64,000 bases of DNA from Pogonophryne albipinna. Lineage: Eukaryota > Chordata > Actinopteri > Perciformes > Artedidraconidae. Of this stretch, positions 12,101 through 23,110 are shown piece by piece (the first letter of the stretch is position 1; every line of letters starts with the position of its first letter). The stretch lies in NCBI GenBank assembly GCA_028583405.1, contig CM053253.1, forward strand, positions 9,788,441 to 9,852,440, read 5' to 3'. The position numbers were made by a program, and so were the translations under genes. The notes under the pieces are model-generated. The model ran no database searches. It was not told the DNA's origin and saw only the letters and a list, made by a program, of their open reading frames with translations.

Positions 12101-15100
12101 ACCATTTAAGAAAAGGCCTCTATGGTACGTTACTGTTGTATGTGTTTCAGCACTAAATACATTTGTTGTCAACAATTAGAAATGCCAAGTTAAACTGCAT
12201 AATCATTTATTGCACATATGGTCAATGTATTTGCTGTAATCCCCTCCTCTCTCCTGCAGAGGGCAGTGGCAGGCTGTTCTTTGAGTACTACCGCATCCTC
12301 CAGCTGCTGAAGCCCAAGGAGGAAGACCCCAGGCCGTTCTTCTGGCTCTTTGAGAATGTCGTCTTCATGAACACGCATGACAAAGTCAACATCTGCCGCT
12401 TCCTCGAGGTGGGCAACATTTGGTTTCTTTTTATGTTGAGCTCGTTCCTTCTCTTACTGTTACCTCTCGTTTTACCTTTCCCGTGTCTTTCCCTTCCTGC
12501 TGTCCTCATAGCTCTAGTGCAGGGGTGTCAAATTCAATTTAATCGCGGGCCACATTCGCATTATGGTTGCACTCAAAAGGGCCGGTTGTAACATTAAGAC
12601 TATATAAAAATACATGTATAAATATTTAATATATATATAATAATGCATTATATTACATTATTGCCTCTGCATTGGATTGTTATCGGAGAGGGTAATAACT
12701 TCATAATTAACTAGGTCTGAAAGCAGAAGTCTAGGGCAAGTAATTGCAAGTCTCTTCAGTGAGAATGTCACAAAATGATTTAAAAAGAAAAGCACATTCT
12801 GGAAAAAAATCCAAAATAAAAAAAGGCATATTTTGAAGAGAAAAAGGGAAATTCTGAGAGAAACTCAAATTTGAGAAGCATTTTGCTACATGTATGCGCA
12901 ACGTGCTTCTGTAAATCGCCATGTAACCATATAATAAACATATTATATTCTTTGCAAGCTCTTGTGGGCCACATTAAATGAAGTTGCGGGCCGGATTTGG
13001 CCCCCGGGCCTTGAGTTTGATACCCCTGCTCTAGTGTTTTTCTCAACAATGACTTATGTGATTATGTGATTCTTCAACAGTGCAACCCGGTGTTGGTGGA
13101 TGCAGTCAAAGTTAGCCCTGCTCACAGAGCACGATACTTCTGGGGAAACATCCCGGGGATGAGCAGGTGAGACTTTCAATTACACATACATTATAATCAG
13201 GGCTGCACATAACTGGTGCGCAGGTGCGCATGTGCACCTCCGCCAAAAAAAGAGCACCGGGTCATTTGAAAAAAGGCGCATTTGCATACCAAAATTGAGA
13301 GAGAGAGAGGGAGAGAGAGAAGGGAGAAGAGAAGAGAGAGGAGAGAGAGAGAAAGATATTTGCGAGTTGCATATGAACTCAGGGTCGGCACGTAGCACTG
13401 GCGTTATAGATGTTCGCCTAGGGCGCCAGATCCGGGGAGGCGCTGCTCTGGGAGGGAAAAAAACCTTTTTGACCGTTGGTGCTAATCCTAATTTTCGGCC
13501 TTGATGTAGGCCTAACAATATTCATAATTAAGTAAATGTAACACCCTTTTCACCCCGGTTACACGTTTCATTTGCCCTGTACGATGGGCGCTGTAAGTGA
13601 TGAAAATGGGGGATGTTGGCTTATCTGGCGCCCGCAGCTCACAGCCAAAATGCGAGTGAGCGAGGGAGAAGGGCGCACCGCCCGGTACCGGCGCTGTTGT
13701 TATTAGAATCTGGTGCTAGCTGCTCTAACGGATATAAGAAGAAGATGTTTCTACAATGATGTGGAGGGAGAGCTCTCTCCAGTCAGACTGAGTGGCTGAT
13801 AACTCCAGCTCAGTGAGGTAAGGACTCTGAGTGTTAGATAGTTCACTTTAGTCTAAGTTCAAACAGTTTGGTCACAATTTATGTAAACACATATTTCCAA
13901 GGCACTCCTTTATAATTATTGGGATAAAACAGGTTTTAAATCATTCCAATGTATACTATAGGACAGTAAACCAAAAACATCCTATAAAACTGGAGAGATA
14001 AAAAAAATGCATAAATATATAAATGTTAAGGTAAAATAAGATATGAATGAACAACACAAATAAAATAAGTTACATTCATTTGTTATTGGCTATGGTAGGT
14101 TATTGGTTATGTTCACATACTTATTTGATTACGTCCACTTGTCTAAGATGACAACAGAGACTTTCGACCCAAACCCAGCTGTTGACTTGTGGATGCAAGC
14201 AGCTAATCGCAGACTCAACCAGAGAGAAAGTAGTAGGCCTACATCATCAGCTACCATGTCTGACAGAGAGGAAGACAGTGAGGAGAACAGTCAGGAGGGT
14301 AGTGATGACAGCTTGTAGGATTACTGGTCGTGCTAATGTTGTCTTGTGTTCACCTCTGCATGTGTGTTCTGTGTTCACCTCTGCATGTGTGTTCTGTGTT
14401 CACCTCTGCATGTGTGTTCACCTCTGCATGTGTGTTCTGTGTTCACCTCTGCATGTGTGTACAGTGCCGTGTGTCTGGCAAATAAAGTCAAGACCCCCTC
14501 AAAAGTTACGGTTTATTTCATTTTAAGGATGAGCACCAAGCAACATCTCCAGGTGCTCCTTTGAGAACCAGGGCAAAAAAGTTATGTGCACCCCTGATTA
14601 TAATGGTTGAACTAATTGTGTCAAACTATGTATTTGATAAGAGTCATATGTTATTGTTAACACATAAGTATTCTATAGTTTTTACTCATTATCTTTGTTG
14701 CCCTTTCTTTGCTCTGAACTGCTGTCTCATTGCTTTGTTTAATATGTTCTTACATGTCTTCCCCCCCATCAGGCCCATCATAGCGTCCCAGAACGACAAG
14801 CTGATTCTGCAGGACTGTTTAGAGATCGGAAGAGAAGCCAGGGTCAGTGACTGAACCTGCTGCATCACATTTCGTTATTTTGCTCAATGTGACTTTATTT
14901 TAACCAAAAAACAAATATGATTGTAGGGTTCATCAAGATACAAATAATCACTCTGTCTGTGTGTTTTTTTATTCCAGGTCACCAAGGTGAGGACGATCAC
15001 TACCAATTCAAACTCTCTAAGGCAGGGCAAAGGACCGTCTTCTCTGCTGCCCGTCCTCTACAACGGCAGGGAGGACAGCCTCTGGATCACTGAACTGGAA

Positions 15101-15566
15101 AAGTAAGCATCTTTATAGATGTATTACAGATTGTGTATTTGTAACAAGCTAAATGTGCTGCACACTAAAATGACAAGAAGAAGACTGTGTTGGTCTTCCC
15201 TGCTTTCAATTATTTATTTTATTTTCAAAAACACTTCATTATGTTAGTCATATTTCTGTTGATAGAAATAATCGAATATATAGTTGCAGATCTAAATGTA
15301 ACACCCTGAGACTTTGACTGATGAGATCTGGTCCCTTATTCTTCTCCAGGATCTTTGGTTTCCCCAAACATTACACGGACGTGAGGAACATGACCCGGCA
15401 GCAGAGGCAGAAGGTGTTGGGGAAGTCGTGGAGCGTGCCCGTCATCCGCCACCTCTTCGCTCCCCTCAAGGAATATTTTGCCTGTGAGAAGCTGCCTCCT
15501 CTGACCATATCCTCCATCTACTCCCCATCCTCCCCTGACTCTCCAGAGATGATGCAACTCAGATAG
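338..15566 (+). CDS. dnmt3b: DNMT3B-like de novo DNA (cytosine-5)-methyltransferase with N-terminal hAT-transposase-derived region (5' end outside window)
   Basis: Transfers methyl groups from S-adenosylmethionine to cytosine in nuclear DNA. Exons by GT-AG and phase: 338-1677, 2012-2161, 2424-2522, 3094-3337, 3766-3822, 3992-4104, 4244-4381, 4911-5018, 5171-5312, 7253-7738, 7956-8000, 8243-8322, 8547-8659, 9271-9454, 11201-11285, 11727-11872, 12034-12124, 12260-12408, 13081-13166, 14773-14842, 14978-15102, 15350-15566. They join without frame break into about 1421 residues before the stop at 15564. Order: lysine/glutamate-rich lead, hAT-like module, linker, PWWP, ADD, methyltransferase with a ~20-residue tail after the conserved FACE end. 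The first exon starts with two bases of a split codon after an AG at 336-337, so the true start lies upstream. Teleost dnmt3bb paralogs are reported with a calponin-homology N-terminus; such an exon, if present, is left of the window. Paralog identity is unresolved. Confidence 0.9.
4244..5312 (+). other. PWWP domain exons of the DNMT3 gene
   Basis: Exons 4244-4381, 4911-5018 and 5171-5312 encode [19 protein letters not shown], then a short loop, then RMVSWYG, then [14 protein letters not shown] and a C-terminal helical part with [15 protein letters not shown]. This follows the DNMT3B PWWP (DLVWGKIKGFSWWPAMVV, RWVQWFGD, FSQHF, SYRKAMYHALEKA). The name-giving tetrapeptide is ASWP: the tryptophan before the WP pair in mammalian SWWP is serine here. 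In the family this domain binds H3K36-methylated nucleosomes and DNA. Confidence 0.88.
6112..6260 (+). repeat. SINE-like repeat in DNMT3 intron
   Basis: The stretch contains the fish SINE/L2-tail signature AATCACAATCAGGTTTATTG followed by GGAATTTGCTTGGTGCAT. A related copy is at 47578-47690. It lies in the large intron 5313-7252, which also holds a 12-G run near 6326. Nothing else recognisable was seen in that intron. Confidence 0.5.
7956..9454 (+). other. ADD (ATRX-DNMT3-DNMT3L) zinc-finger domain exons
   Basis: Exons 7956-8000, 8243-8322, 8547-8659 and 9271-9454 encode the cysteine-rich ADD. The series of CxxC pairs is complete: CLCCG, CVKC, CTICC, CGNDSCC, CADC, CFLC. The signature [10 protein letters not shown] is intact, as is the [10 protein letters not shown] helix that in mammals packs against the catalytic domain. 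In the family the ADD reads unmethylated H3K4 and relieves autoinhibition. Exon 7253-7738 upstream is a low-complexity linker rich in serine, lysine and acidic residues. Confidence 0.9.
9513..11097. mobile_element. Non-autonomous hAT element (intron of DNMT3), 8-bp TSD
   Basis: Imperfect terminal inverted repeats: CAGGGCCGGCCCTAGAC at the left, and a right end whose reverse complement starts CAGAGCCGGCCCGAC. The flanking direct repeat GTTATATA (9505-9512 and 11098-11105) is 8 bp, diagnostic of hAT. No transposase ORF remains. A ~95-bp internal segment (9730-9822) recurs in the hAT element at 26934-28147. Confidence 0.85.
12520..13028. mobile_element. Non-autonomous hAT element with CAGGGGTGTCAAA termini, 8-bp TSD
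   Basis: Starts CAGGGGTGTCAAATTCAA and ends TTGAGTTTGATACCCCTG, a widespread fish and vertebrate hAT-MITE end type. It is flanked by CTCTAGTG at 12512-12519 and 13029-13036. It lies in the intron between methyltransferase exons 12260-12408 and 13081-13166, only about 45 bp upstream of the latter's splice acceptor. No coding capacity. Confidence 0.9.
13198..14596. mobile_element. hAT element with transposase C-terminal remnant, 8-bp TSD
   Basis: Starts CAGGGCTGCACATAACTGG and ends AAGTTATGTGCACCCCTG. It is flanked by ATTATAAT at 13190-13197 and 14597-14604. A short + strand remnant at 14148-14318 reads [21 protein letters not shown] followed by an acidic serine-rich tail, resembling the end of some hAT transposases. 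An internal ~25-bp minisatellite occupies 14346-14465. It lies between exons 13081-13166 and 14773-14842. Confidence 0.85.
14346..14465. repeat. Minisatellite, unit about 25 bp
   Basis: Four to five copies of a unit containing GTTCACCTCTGCATGTGTGT, some shortened, inside the hAT element 13198-14596. Open frames over it are cysteine/valine-rich by repetition only. Confidence 0.85.
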
Positions 15567-17163
15567 TTAGTTATGTTTGTGTGGAGGATTTCCGCCACGA
15601 GGTGCTTTATAAGAAATGGTTGAGCTGAAATGAAGTATGCAGTCTTCTACTAATTTCAATTTCAGACAGGCTTTTGTGGATCACTGCCACAAAAAGCTAT
15701 TTGTTGCCTCTGCAATCGAGAAACACAGATTATGTGCACAGCTAGCAGTCACTCTGTCCTCCAAAGACACAAAATAGGGATGTTTGTGAGCCCTTCAGCT
15801 CTGTGCTTTAGTTTGTTATTATTTCCCCTGAACTCCTCCACCAACAGGAGTTTAAAGACACTCTCAATCCTTCCTTATTCCCTAAAATGCTCAGTGATTG
15901 TTAACACTGCTACCGACCAGCAACACATCTCAGCTTGGAATGGTAAAAGAAGCCGAGACCGGCCTCTGGTTAGTTTCGTGCAAAAGAGTTTTGCAGGAGG
16001 AAAGAAAGTCAATCAATGACATAAAGGTGCTGATTACGTAATCCAAATGTGGCATAAACCCTTGAGACTTTTAAGCATTTTCAAGTAGATAACAAATGAT
16101 GTTCACGTGTTTAAAAAGGAAGATATTTTTGGTCTGTTAATATTCAATTATTTTTGTGTGAATCATGTTATACTGAGAGCTGCCTCCTTTCTTTACTGTT
16201 ATATTTGAATCATGTTGGTTGTTTACAGGAGAAAAGCAGAACTTGCAATATATTTTCATTAGATCAACATCTACTGTAGTTTCATATAGTTTATATTCTG
16301 CAGCAAGCTTGGTCGTTAGACCAAAATTAACCAAATTGTCGGTATCGATGAGAAGAAACCAGGTTTTTGTGGCTTATTTTCCAAAGTAGAGACACTGATC
16401 CTGTTTTTAATGAATTTCCATAATGTTTTCATCCCTTTTACTGTTTTAGGGAAGTGGAAAGTAATTCATTGTAACGTTTTCATGTGTTTTTTAAAGGTTG
16501 CATTGATTTTCAGTATTTTGTTTTACTTTAGAGAAACTAAATGTTATTTATCATGAGCCACTAAACTCATAACATATTTGATCCTTCAGTGTTAATGGGG
16601 AGACGATCCGAGTCCAAAAGGACCTTTTTTTTTCAACCAGCTGCTTATTTGTTGTTAAATAGAGTTTCTTATTTGTCAGGGGCACGAGAAGCAAAAAATT
16701 CATTATCAGATTTTTTTTTTGTTTCAACAGAACATAAGTTGTATTCGACAATAGTGTTTACTGCATTGAATCGACTAATTGTCACAAAATGTTTACATTT
16801 ACTGCTTTTTTTTTTCTGACAAAGTGTTTGTGAGGATGCTGCAGCTGCACCACTGAGGCATGTGGCCTTATTGACCGATGATTGTAAAGAAAACTACTAG
16901 TCATTTTCTGACTGAAGACTGGATCATAGGAGAATGTTTTTGAAAAGTGTTTTTTATTTGAATGAAAGTGGGCTGTACTCTATTTTTGCACAGAACACCA
17001 GAGGGCTGGATTGAGAGGTACGCAGGGTTAAATGTTCATTTTTAAATGTGGGTAGAGTACACTACCAGATATTTTTATTGTTAAGGGAAATAATGTATAT
17101 TTTGCAAAGTCATTGTTTGAAAATAAGGATTCGTTTTACTTGGGACTTGACAAGACAAATAAA
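15567..17163 (+). other. Probable 3' UTR of the DNMT3 gene with polyadenylation signal
   Basis: Between the stop at 15564-15566 and a canonical AATAAA at 17158-17163 there is AT-rich sequence without a recognisable gene or repeat. A ~1.6-kb 3' UTR is the simplest reading. The L2 LINE starts shortly after, at about 17420. Transcript data would be needed to fix the end. Confidence 0.5.
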
Positions 17164-17417
17164 AGAAAAAAAATGCAAAATGATTCCACGGATGGCTTCT
17201 CTATTTCTTTGTTTTTTTCTTCACAATTTGGGTAGTAGAGTAGATTTTGGAAGACTATATTTAAATGTTATTTCTTCTACCTTGTAATCAGGATGTACCA
17301 GGATTCCTTTAACTTTATCTTGTACAGTTTTTGAATTTTTCATTCATCAGTTTTTTTTAAACCAGGTGTGCAGCCATGTTTGACTCAAGTTTACTTATCA
17401 ATACTAAACCAAAATTA

Positions 17418-19806
17418 AATTATACCTCCTTTGAAAGCCTTGTTTTTAGTCTTACGCATCCGACCTGGAAAACTTTGTAACAATCTTAGTTGTTAGAGTG
17501 TACCGTGCACCAGGTCCTTATTCACTATTCTTATCGGAATTCTCTGAGTTTTTATCAACGTTGGTACTTAAAACAGATAAAGTAATTATCGTAGGTGACT
17601 TTAATATTCATGTTGACGATGATAAAAATAGCCTTACTGTTGCATTTAACTCTATATTAGATTATATTGGTTTCTGTCAGAAGCTAAATAAACCAACCCA
17701 CTGCTATAATCACACTCTCGACCTTGTTCTGACTTATGGTATTGAAATTGAGCAACCATTAGTCGAACCGCATAATCCTGCTTTATCCGACCATTTCTTA
17801 GTAACTTTTGAAGTACTGTTACTAGACTACAAAGCATTAGTCAAAAGCTCCTGCAGCAGAAACCTATCTGTTAGTGCTATAGCCAAATTTAAGGAAGAGA
17901 TTCCACCAATACTTAACTCAATAGCATATCTGCATGTAAGGGAGGAAACTTATACAAAATGTACACCACCCCAAATTGATCATGTTGTTGATAGTGCTAC
18001 AGATGCGCTGCGAATAAAATTAGACTCTGTTGCTCCTTTGAAAAAGAAGAAAATAAAACAACATAGATTAGCTCCATGGCATAATGCCGAAACCCGCAAA
18101 ATAAAGCAAAAGTCGAGACAACTTGAAAGGATATGGCGTTCCACTAAACTTGAAGAATCTCGTTTGATTTGGCATATTACTCTCAATGAATATAATAAAG
18201 CACTGCGTAAAGCGAGAGCAGCCTACTACTCTTCATTAATAGATGACAATAAGAATAATGTAAGATTTATTTTCAGCACTGTAGCCAGGCTGACAGAGAG
18301 CCATAGCTCGATTGAGCCTTCTATTCCCATAGCACTCAGTAGTAATGATTTTATGTGCTTTTTTAACGATAAAATTGTTACTCTTAGAAACAAAATTAAT
18401 GACCTCTTGCCTTTGACCAGTATAAGTGTTATCAACAGCTCCGGGAAATGTAAGTTCTAATATTACACTCGATAGTAAATTAGAATGTTTTTCAGCCATA
18501 AACCTTGAACAATTAAACTCAATGATTCTCTCTTCTAAACCATCAACGTGTATCTTAGAACCCGTTTCCAACTAAGCTGTTGAAGGAAGTTTTTCCATTA
18601 ATTAACACTTCTTTATTAAATATGATGAATATGTCTTTATTATCAGGCTATGTTCCACAATTATTTAAAGTAGCAGTGATAAAACCTCTTCTTAAAAAGC
18701 ACAACATTGATCCAGAGGTTTTAGCCAACTATAGACCTATTTCTAATCTTCCGTTCCTCTCAAAAATTCTTGAGAAAGCGGTGTCAAAACAGTTGTGTGA
18801 TTACTTAAAAAACAATGATTTATTTGAAGATTTTCAGTCTGGCTTTAGAACACATCATAGCACAGAGACAGCTCTGGTTAAAGTCACAAATGACCTTCTA
18901 ATAGCCTCAGACAAAGGACTTGTCTGTATTCTTGTCTTGCTCGATCTTAGTGCTGCATTTGATACTATCGATCATGATATCTTATTGCAAAGACTAGAGC
19001 ACTTAGTTGGCATACAGGGAACTGCTTAGGCTGGTTTAGGTCCTATCGATCTGAACGCTCTCAGTTTGTGTGTGTCAACGATGAATCTTCTATGCAAACC
19101 AAAGTTAGCCATGGAGTGCCACAGGGCTCAGTGCTTGGACCTATTTTGTTCACATTATATATGCTTCCGTTAGGCAATATTATAAGGAATCATTCTGTAA
19201 ATGTTCATTGTTATGCAGATGATACTCAACTATATTTTTCAATCAAGCCTGATGAAAACCAATCATCTAAATAAAATTCAAGACTGCCTCAAGGACATAA
19301 AAACGTGGATGACCTTACATTTTTTTATGTTAAACACGGCCAAAACTGAAGTTTGGTTTGGTTTGCCTTGCCATCTTACCTTAAAGAACTCATTATACCC
19401 TACTGTCCTACTAGGGCATTGCGTTCCAAGAATGCAGGGTTGTTGGTTGTTCCTAGAGTCTCTAAAAGTACAATGGGAGCCAGAGCCTTTTCTTATCAAG
19501 CTCCACTTTTGTGGAATCAGCTTCCAATTTGTGTTCAGGTGGCAGACACCCTATCCGTTTTTAAGAGTGCGCTTAAGACCTTCCTTTTTGATAAAGCTTA
19601 TAGTTAGGGCTGATTAGATTCAGCCGCTAGTTTTGCTGATATAGGCTTAGACTGTCGGGGGACACCTTAGTTCTTCCTTCTCTCTGGCTGTACCTGTGTA
19701 CTCTCATGTTCCGAATATTGAATATTGATTGACTGATATTCTGTACAAACTGTGAAGTCCACTGAGACAAATGTAACATTTATGATATTGGGATATATAA
19801 ATAAAC

Positions 19807-19844
<38 letters not shown>

Positions 19845-19845
19845 G
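17418..19845 (+). mobile_element. L2-clade LINE, 5'-truncated and internally deleted
   Basis: Translated pieces are typical of fish L2 ORF2. The endonuclease C-terminal half has IIVGDFNIHVDD and SDHFLVTFE (17498-17830). The reverse transcriptase has [26 protein letters not shown] and YADDTQLY (18580-19274). The final C-terminus has YLKELIIPYCPTRALRSKN and FLFDKAYS (19353-19607). Frame breaks occur near 18460-18580 and 19027. The segment after the YADD block is fused directly to the C-terminus near 19350, so an internal deletion is present. The 3' end is a (TTGA)n tail at 19808-19842. Not functional. Confidence 0.88.
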
Positions 19846-22139
19846 TTCACAAACCCATATTATCCTGTCAGTTTCCACAATTCTAACAAACTCAGATAAT
19901 TCATTAAAATACTGACAGTCCTTTGTTGTCTTTAACAAAGCCACCATGTAACTCTCAAATGAATCATGACAATTAATAATACATAATCTAATATATCACA
20001 AAAGATGATTGTGAAACAATGAAAAACAAGTGAAAATGTGTCAAATTTAGACCCTTACATAACACGTGTAAAATTGTATATGTTTGTGATTATTTAATAT
20101 GATACAAAATGCAATATTTGATATTTTAAATATAAAAATGAGAACAAATAAATAGAGTTTGATATTTCAGATTAAATATTTGTTGAATAGACAATTAATT
20201 TTAAATGCCTTATTATTCCTTGTGTTTTTTATAGTGCTAATATATTGTTTTCTATCCGTTCACTGTGTTCTATATGCATGGATGCATGGATGGGTTGAGG
20301 TCTAGGCAGGGGCGCCGTAAGGGGGTGGAAAGTTAGGACGATTCTAAGGGGCAGCCCCCATGACTGACAGGGGCGTCAAAATGTTAAGAACATTAATAAA
20401 AAAATGTAAGTAACCTTTCATCAATCCTCAATAATTAACATTAATAGAACGTGGTATTGATAAATTACTCACTAAACTTACGATTCATTTAACTATTTTT
20501 CTTCCAAAAGTTAATTACCCAAAGCCTCTGTACACCCCCTTCTATTTACATGTAATGGTTTGGTCCTGCCTCCAAACACGGTGCGGCACCGGCACTTGCA
20601 GAGAGTGAAAGCATGTGAGGAGGGATGCTAGTACTTAGCCTACATACGTGTGTTGTTGTTTCAACGACCAACAAAGTCAGGCTCTAAGAAAAGAAGAGAA
20701 AGACAAGAGAGAGGGACTAAAGGTCGACAGTATGTCACCCAGTTTTTCACAAGAAAAGGTGGGTGTGGTCCATGAGTGGTGGAAATTAGTCTGTTAGCTA
20801 ATCTGTTTTTGTTTACTAAGCTGACATTAAGTACTGTTAATATCTTTACAGAAAATTCAGAGGTCTTTAATTTCACTGCTCTTTTAGCTGACATTTAAAG
20901 GTATGGTAGGTAATTCACTTCAGAAACACTTTTTGTTATATTCCATGGAATGCTCTTAACATCCCGATAGCAATGAATATATTAAATGCTTTGACAACAA
21001 ATACAAAAATGTCATCTGTGGAAGCTGTGGCGCTGTAAAAAGCACGACCAATCATCTGAGCCGGCCCGGCTAAAATAACTGGATGGCCTACCTGCCTGTC
21101 AGCCTTCCATCTGTGCACAAACTTCCTCATTGGTCATGTGCGCGTTCGTGTGTGTTGGAGGAGGGGCTCTGTAAGGAACAGATTTTTTTTCGGTTGTGTA
21201 CTTTCAAATTCTAGCGCACTCGAGCTGGTTTCTCCATTCTTACCTACTGTGATGCCCCTGTGGGTTCATCAGTAGAGAGGAGGTGGCTGTCCTGTCTGTG
21301 CTGTGGTGATTGGTGATTGCAGTAACTCAGGGCACCTGGGTCTGGTGTCCTGCAGCTATTTAACACCTCTCTGCTCCTCTCTGTTCTCTCTCTGCTTTCC
21401 CCTGCAGACACCGGGGTTTTGGTTGAGTATGAAGTACGGGTTTTCTCAGTTGCTCCACTTTGTTGCACTCTATGAATTTGGCTAATTTGAATGATTTTCT
21501 TTAATAAACACCTTTACCTACCCGTTGACATGTTGTGTCTCCTTTTTGTTGTGGCCTTTTGAGCCAGGTCGCAACAAATGGGGGCTCGTCCAACGGGTTA
21601 TTTGTTTAAAAAGTTTGTGTAGTGCTCAGAGCACATGGTGTCATTGAACAGCTGATTCATTGTTGTGGTCCAGCTGTGTGCTGGCTTGTCGTTGCTATTT
21701 GGGGGACACATCATGTCTTTTGGGTTTTAGGAGGCTGTAGTGTTTGACATGTCGTCAGGTTTTGTCTGCCAATCAGAAGGTAAGATGTTGCTGTTTGTTA
21801 CGCTTTTGTAAAAGAGATTTTCCCCGCTAGGCTTAAGTGGCGTTTCCCCTTGGGTTGCGTCTGTTTTTTGTTTGTTTTTTTCATAGTGTTGTGGCGACGC
21901 GGTTAGTGTCAGCTGTTTTCGGACAGCTGTCTCGGGGGCACGTCCGCGTGAGTTCTTGGTGTTACATGCGTGCAGGTTGCTCCATAACTCCGCCGGGTTC
22001 CAGTGCGTAATTACCCACCGCAAGCCACATGAAGACTAGGGGAGATTAGGAAGATTTTGTTTAGGCAGTTAGGGGGAAATTCTCTGTTGGGTTAATCTTA
22101 TGCCCATGCGTGTTGGCAGTTTAATACTTTGCTTTCTGA

Positions 22140-22823
22140 TTGGTTATTATGACTTCTTTGTCAGCGTTTGTGGATGCGCCCTCAGTGTCTTTCTTAGATA
22201 ATTGCCAGAAGGCGCAGTTGGTCGAAATAGCAGAGCACTATAACATTGCTGTTGTGGGGAGCAAGCGGAAACATGACATTAAAACTGTCATTGTGTCATC
22301 TTTGTTTGAGCAGGGGGTGTTGCAGAAGAGTGAGTCTGGTGCAGCAGGGTTCGTGCCGGTAGTGGTTCAGACAGCTGGTTTAACGTTCGAGCAGCAAAAG
22401 GAGCTTTTGGCCATGCAGTTTGATCAGGAGAGATTGCGGTTGGAGTTGACGTTGGAGCAGGAGAAGTTGAGGTTGGAGCAGTTGGAGATGAGGGGTCAGC
22501 AGCAGGAGGTAGAGAAGCGTTTAGAGGTGGAGAAGGTGCTGGAGGTGGAAAAGATGAAATGTGGGGTGGAACATGCTAGATTACGGCTGATGGGAGAGGG
22601 CAAGTTTTCTCCAGGGGAGGATGGTGGTGATAGGTCGGCATCAGGCAGTGGCGATATCATTTCTTACTTGCGATTAGTGCCAAAGTTCAATGAGCGTGAC
22701 CCGGACATTTTTTTCACTCTATTTGAACGCATAGCAGAGGCAAGAAACTGGTCAGATTCGGACAGAGTGCTGTTACTTCAGTGTGTCTCCAGTTTATACT
22801 GTTACGCGTGCGCAGAGCCGTAG
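22140..22823 (+). CDS. Gag-like ORF of the LTR element
   Basis: 227 codons; the reported start near 22140 may be a non-ATG, and an ATG lies at 22149. The N-terminus resembles short Gag leaders of fish Gypsy elements. Residues ~80-150 are a long glutamate/leucine/arginine-rich coiled coil. The end has YLRLVPKFNERDPDIFF then LFERIAEARNWSD, which matches the start of the SCAN-like capsid domain of fish Gypsy Gags. The ORF stops just after this point, so the capsid is truncated, and sequence of different origin follows. Probably a decoy or fragment Gag rather than a complete capsid. Confidence 0.7.
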   Translation: MVIMTSLSAFVDAPSVSFLDNCQKAQLVEIAEHYNIAVVGSKRKHDIKTVIVSSLFEQGVLQKSESGAAGFVPVVVQTAGLTFEQQKELLAMQFDQERLRLELTLEQEKLRLEQLEMRGQQQEVEKRLEVEKVLEVEKMKCGVEHARLRLMGEGKFSPGEDGGDRSASGSGDIISYLRLVPKFNERDPDIFFTLFERIAEARNWSDSDRVLLLQCVSSLYCYACAEP

Positions 22824-22834
22824 GATGTCGACTG

Positions 22835-23110
22835 ACCTACCTGTTTCGGAGTCTGGAAAATGTGGTCCAGCACGGTCCTTGGACTTTGAGATCGAGACAA
22901 AGAAGAGGAGGCCGAACAAGAGGAGGCCGAACAAAAGGAGGCCGAACGAGGTCGGCGCGCCCAAGAGGCCGATGAGCGCCTACATGCTGTGGATCAACGC
23001 CAGCCAACCCAAGGAGGAGTGGGACAGCGGCGGAGGAGGAGCGTCCTCCTGTCCTAAGAAGGAAATTAAAAAAGCTGGAGTTAAGAAGGAGGATATTGGG
23101 TTATCGTGGA
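22835..23110 (+). pseudogene. HMG-box fragment (SSRP1-like) carried by the LTR element
   Basis: In the frame running 22783-23169 the translation reads GAPKRPMSAYMLWINAS followed directly by KEEWD and a glycine/serine/lysine tail. This is the start of an HMG box of the SSRP1 (FACT subunit) type, with the box middle deleted and its KEEWD part joined on. Upstream are three ~15-bp tandem repeats encoding KRRPN. It lies between a truncated Gag and the polypurine tract, so it looks like host sequence captured by retrotransposition. SSRP1 is the best guess; other HMGB-type boxes are possible. Confidence 0.6.

Larger units (their letters stand above)
11201..15566 (+). other. C5-cytosine methyltransferase catalytic domain exons
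   Basis: Eight exons encode the catalytic core. Motif [10 protein letters not shown] (exon 11201-11285) binds S-adenosylmethionine. The catalytic cysteine lies in GGSPCNDLS (exon 12034-12124). FFWLFENVV (exon 12260-12408) carries the motif IV-VI glutamate. [10 protein letters not shown], then [12 protein letters not shown], then the terminal [20 protein letters not shown] follow mammalian DNMT3B closely. No catalytic residue I can check is missing, so activity is expected. A serine/proline-rich tail of about 20 residues follows. Confidence 0.93.

Noticed and set aside
14182..14564. Cysteine-rich small proteins ([11 protein letters not shown])
   Set aside because: They translate the 25-bp minisatellite inside a hAT element and are not secreted peptides.
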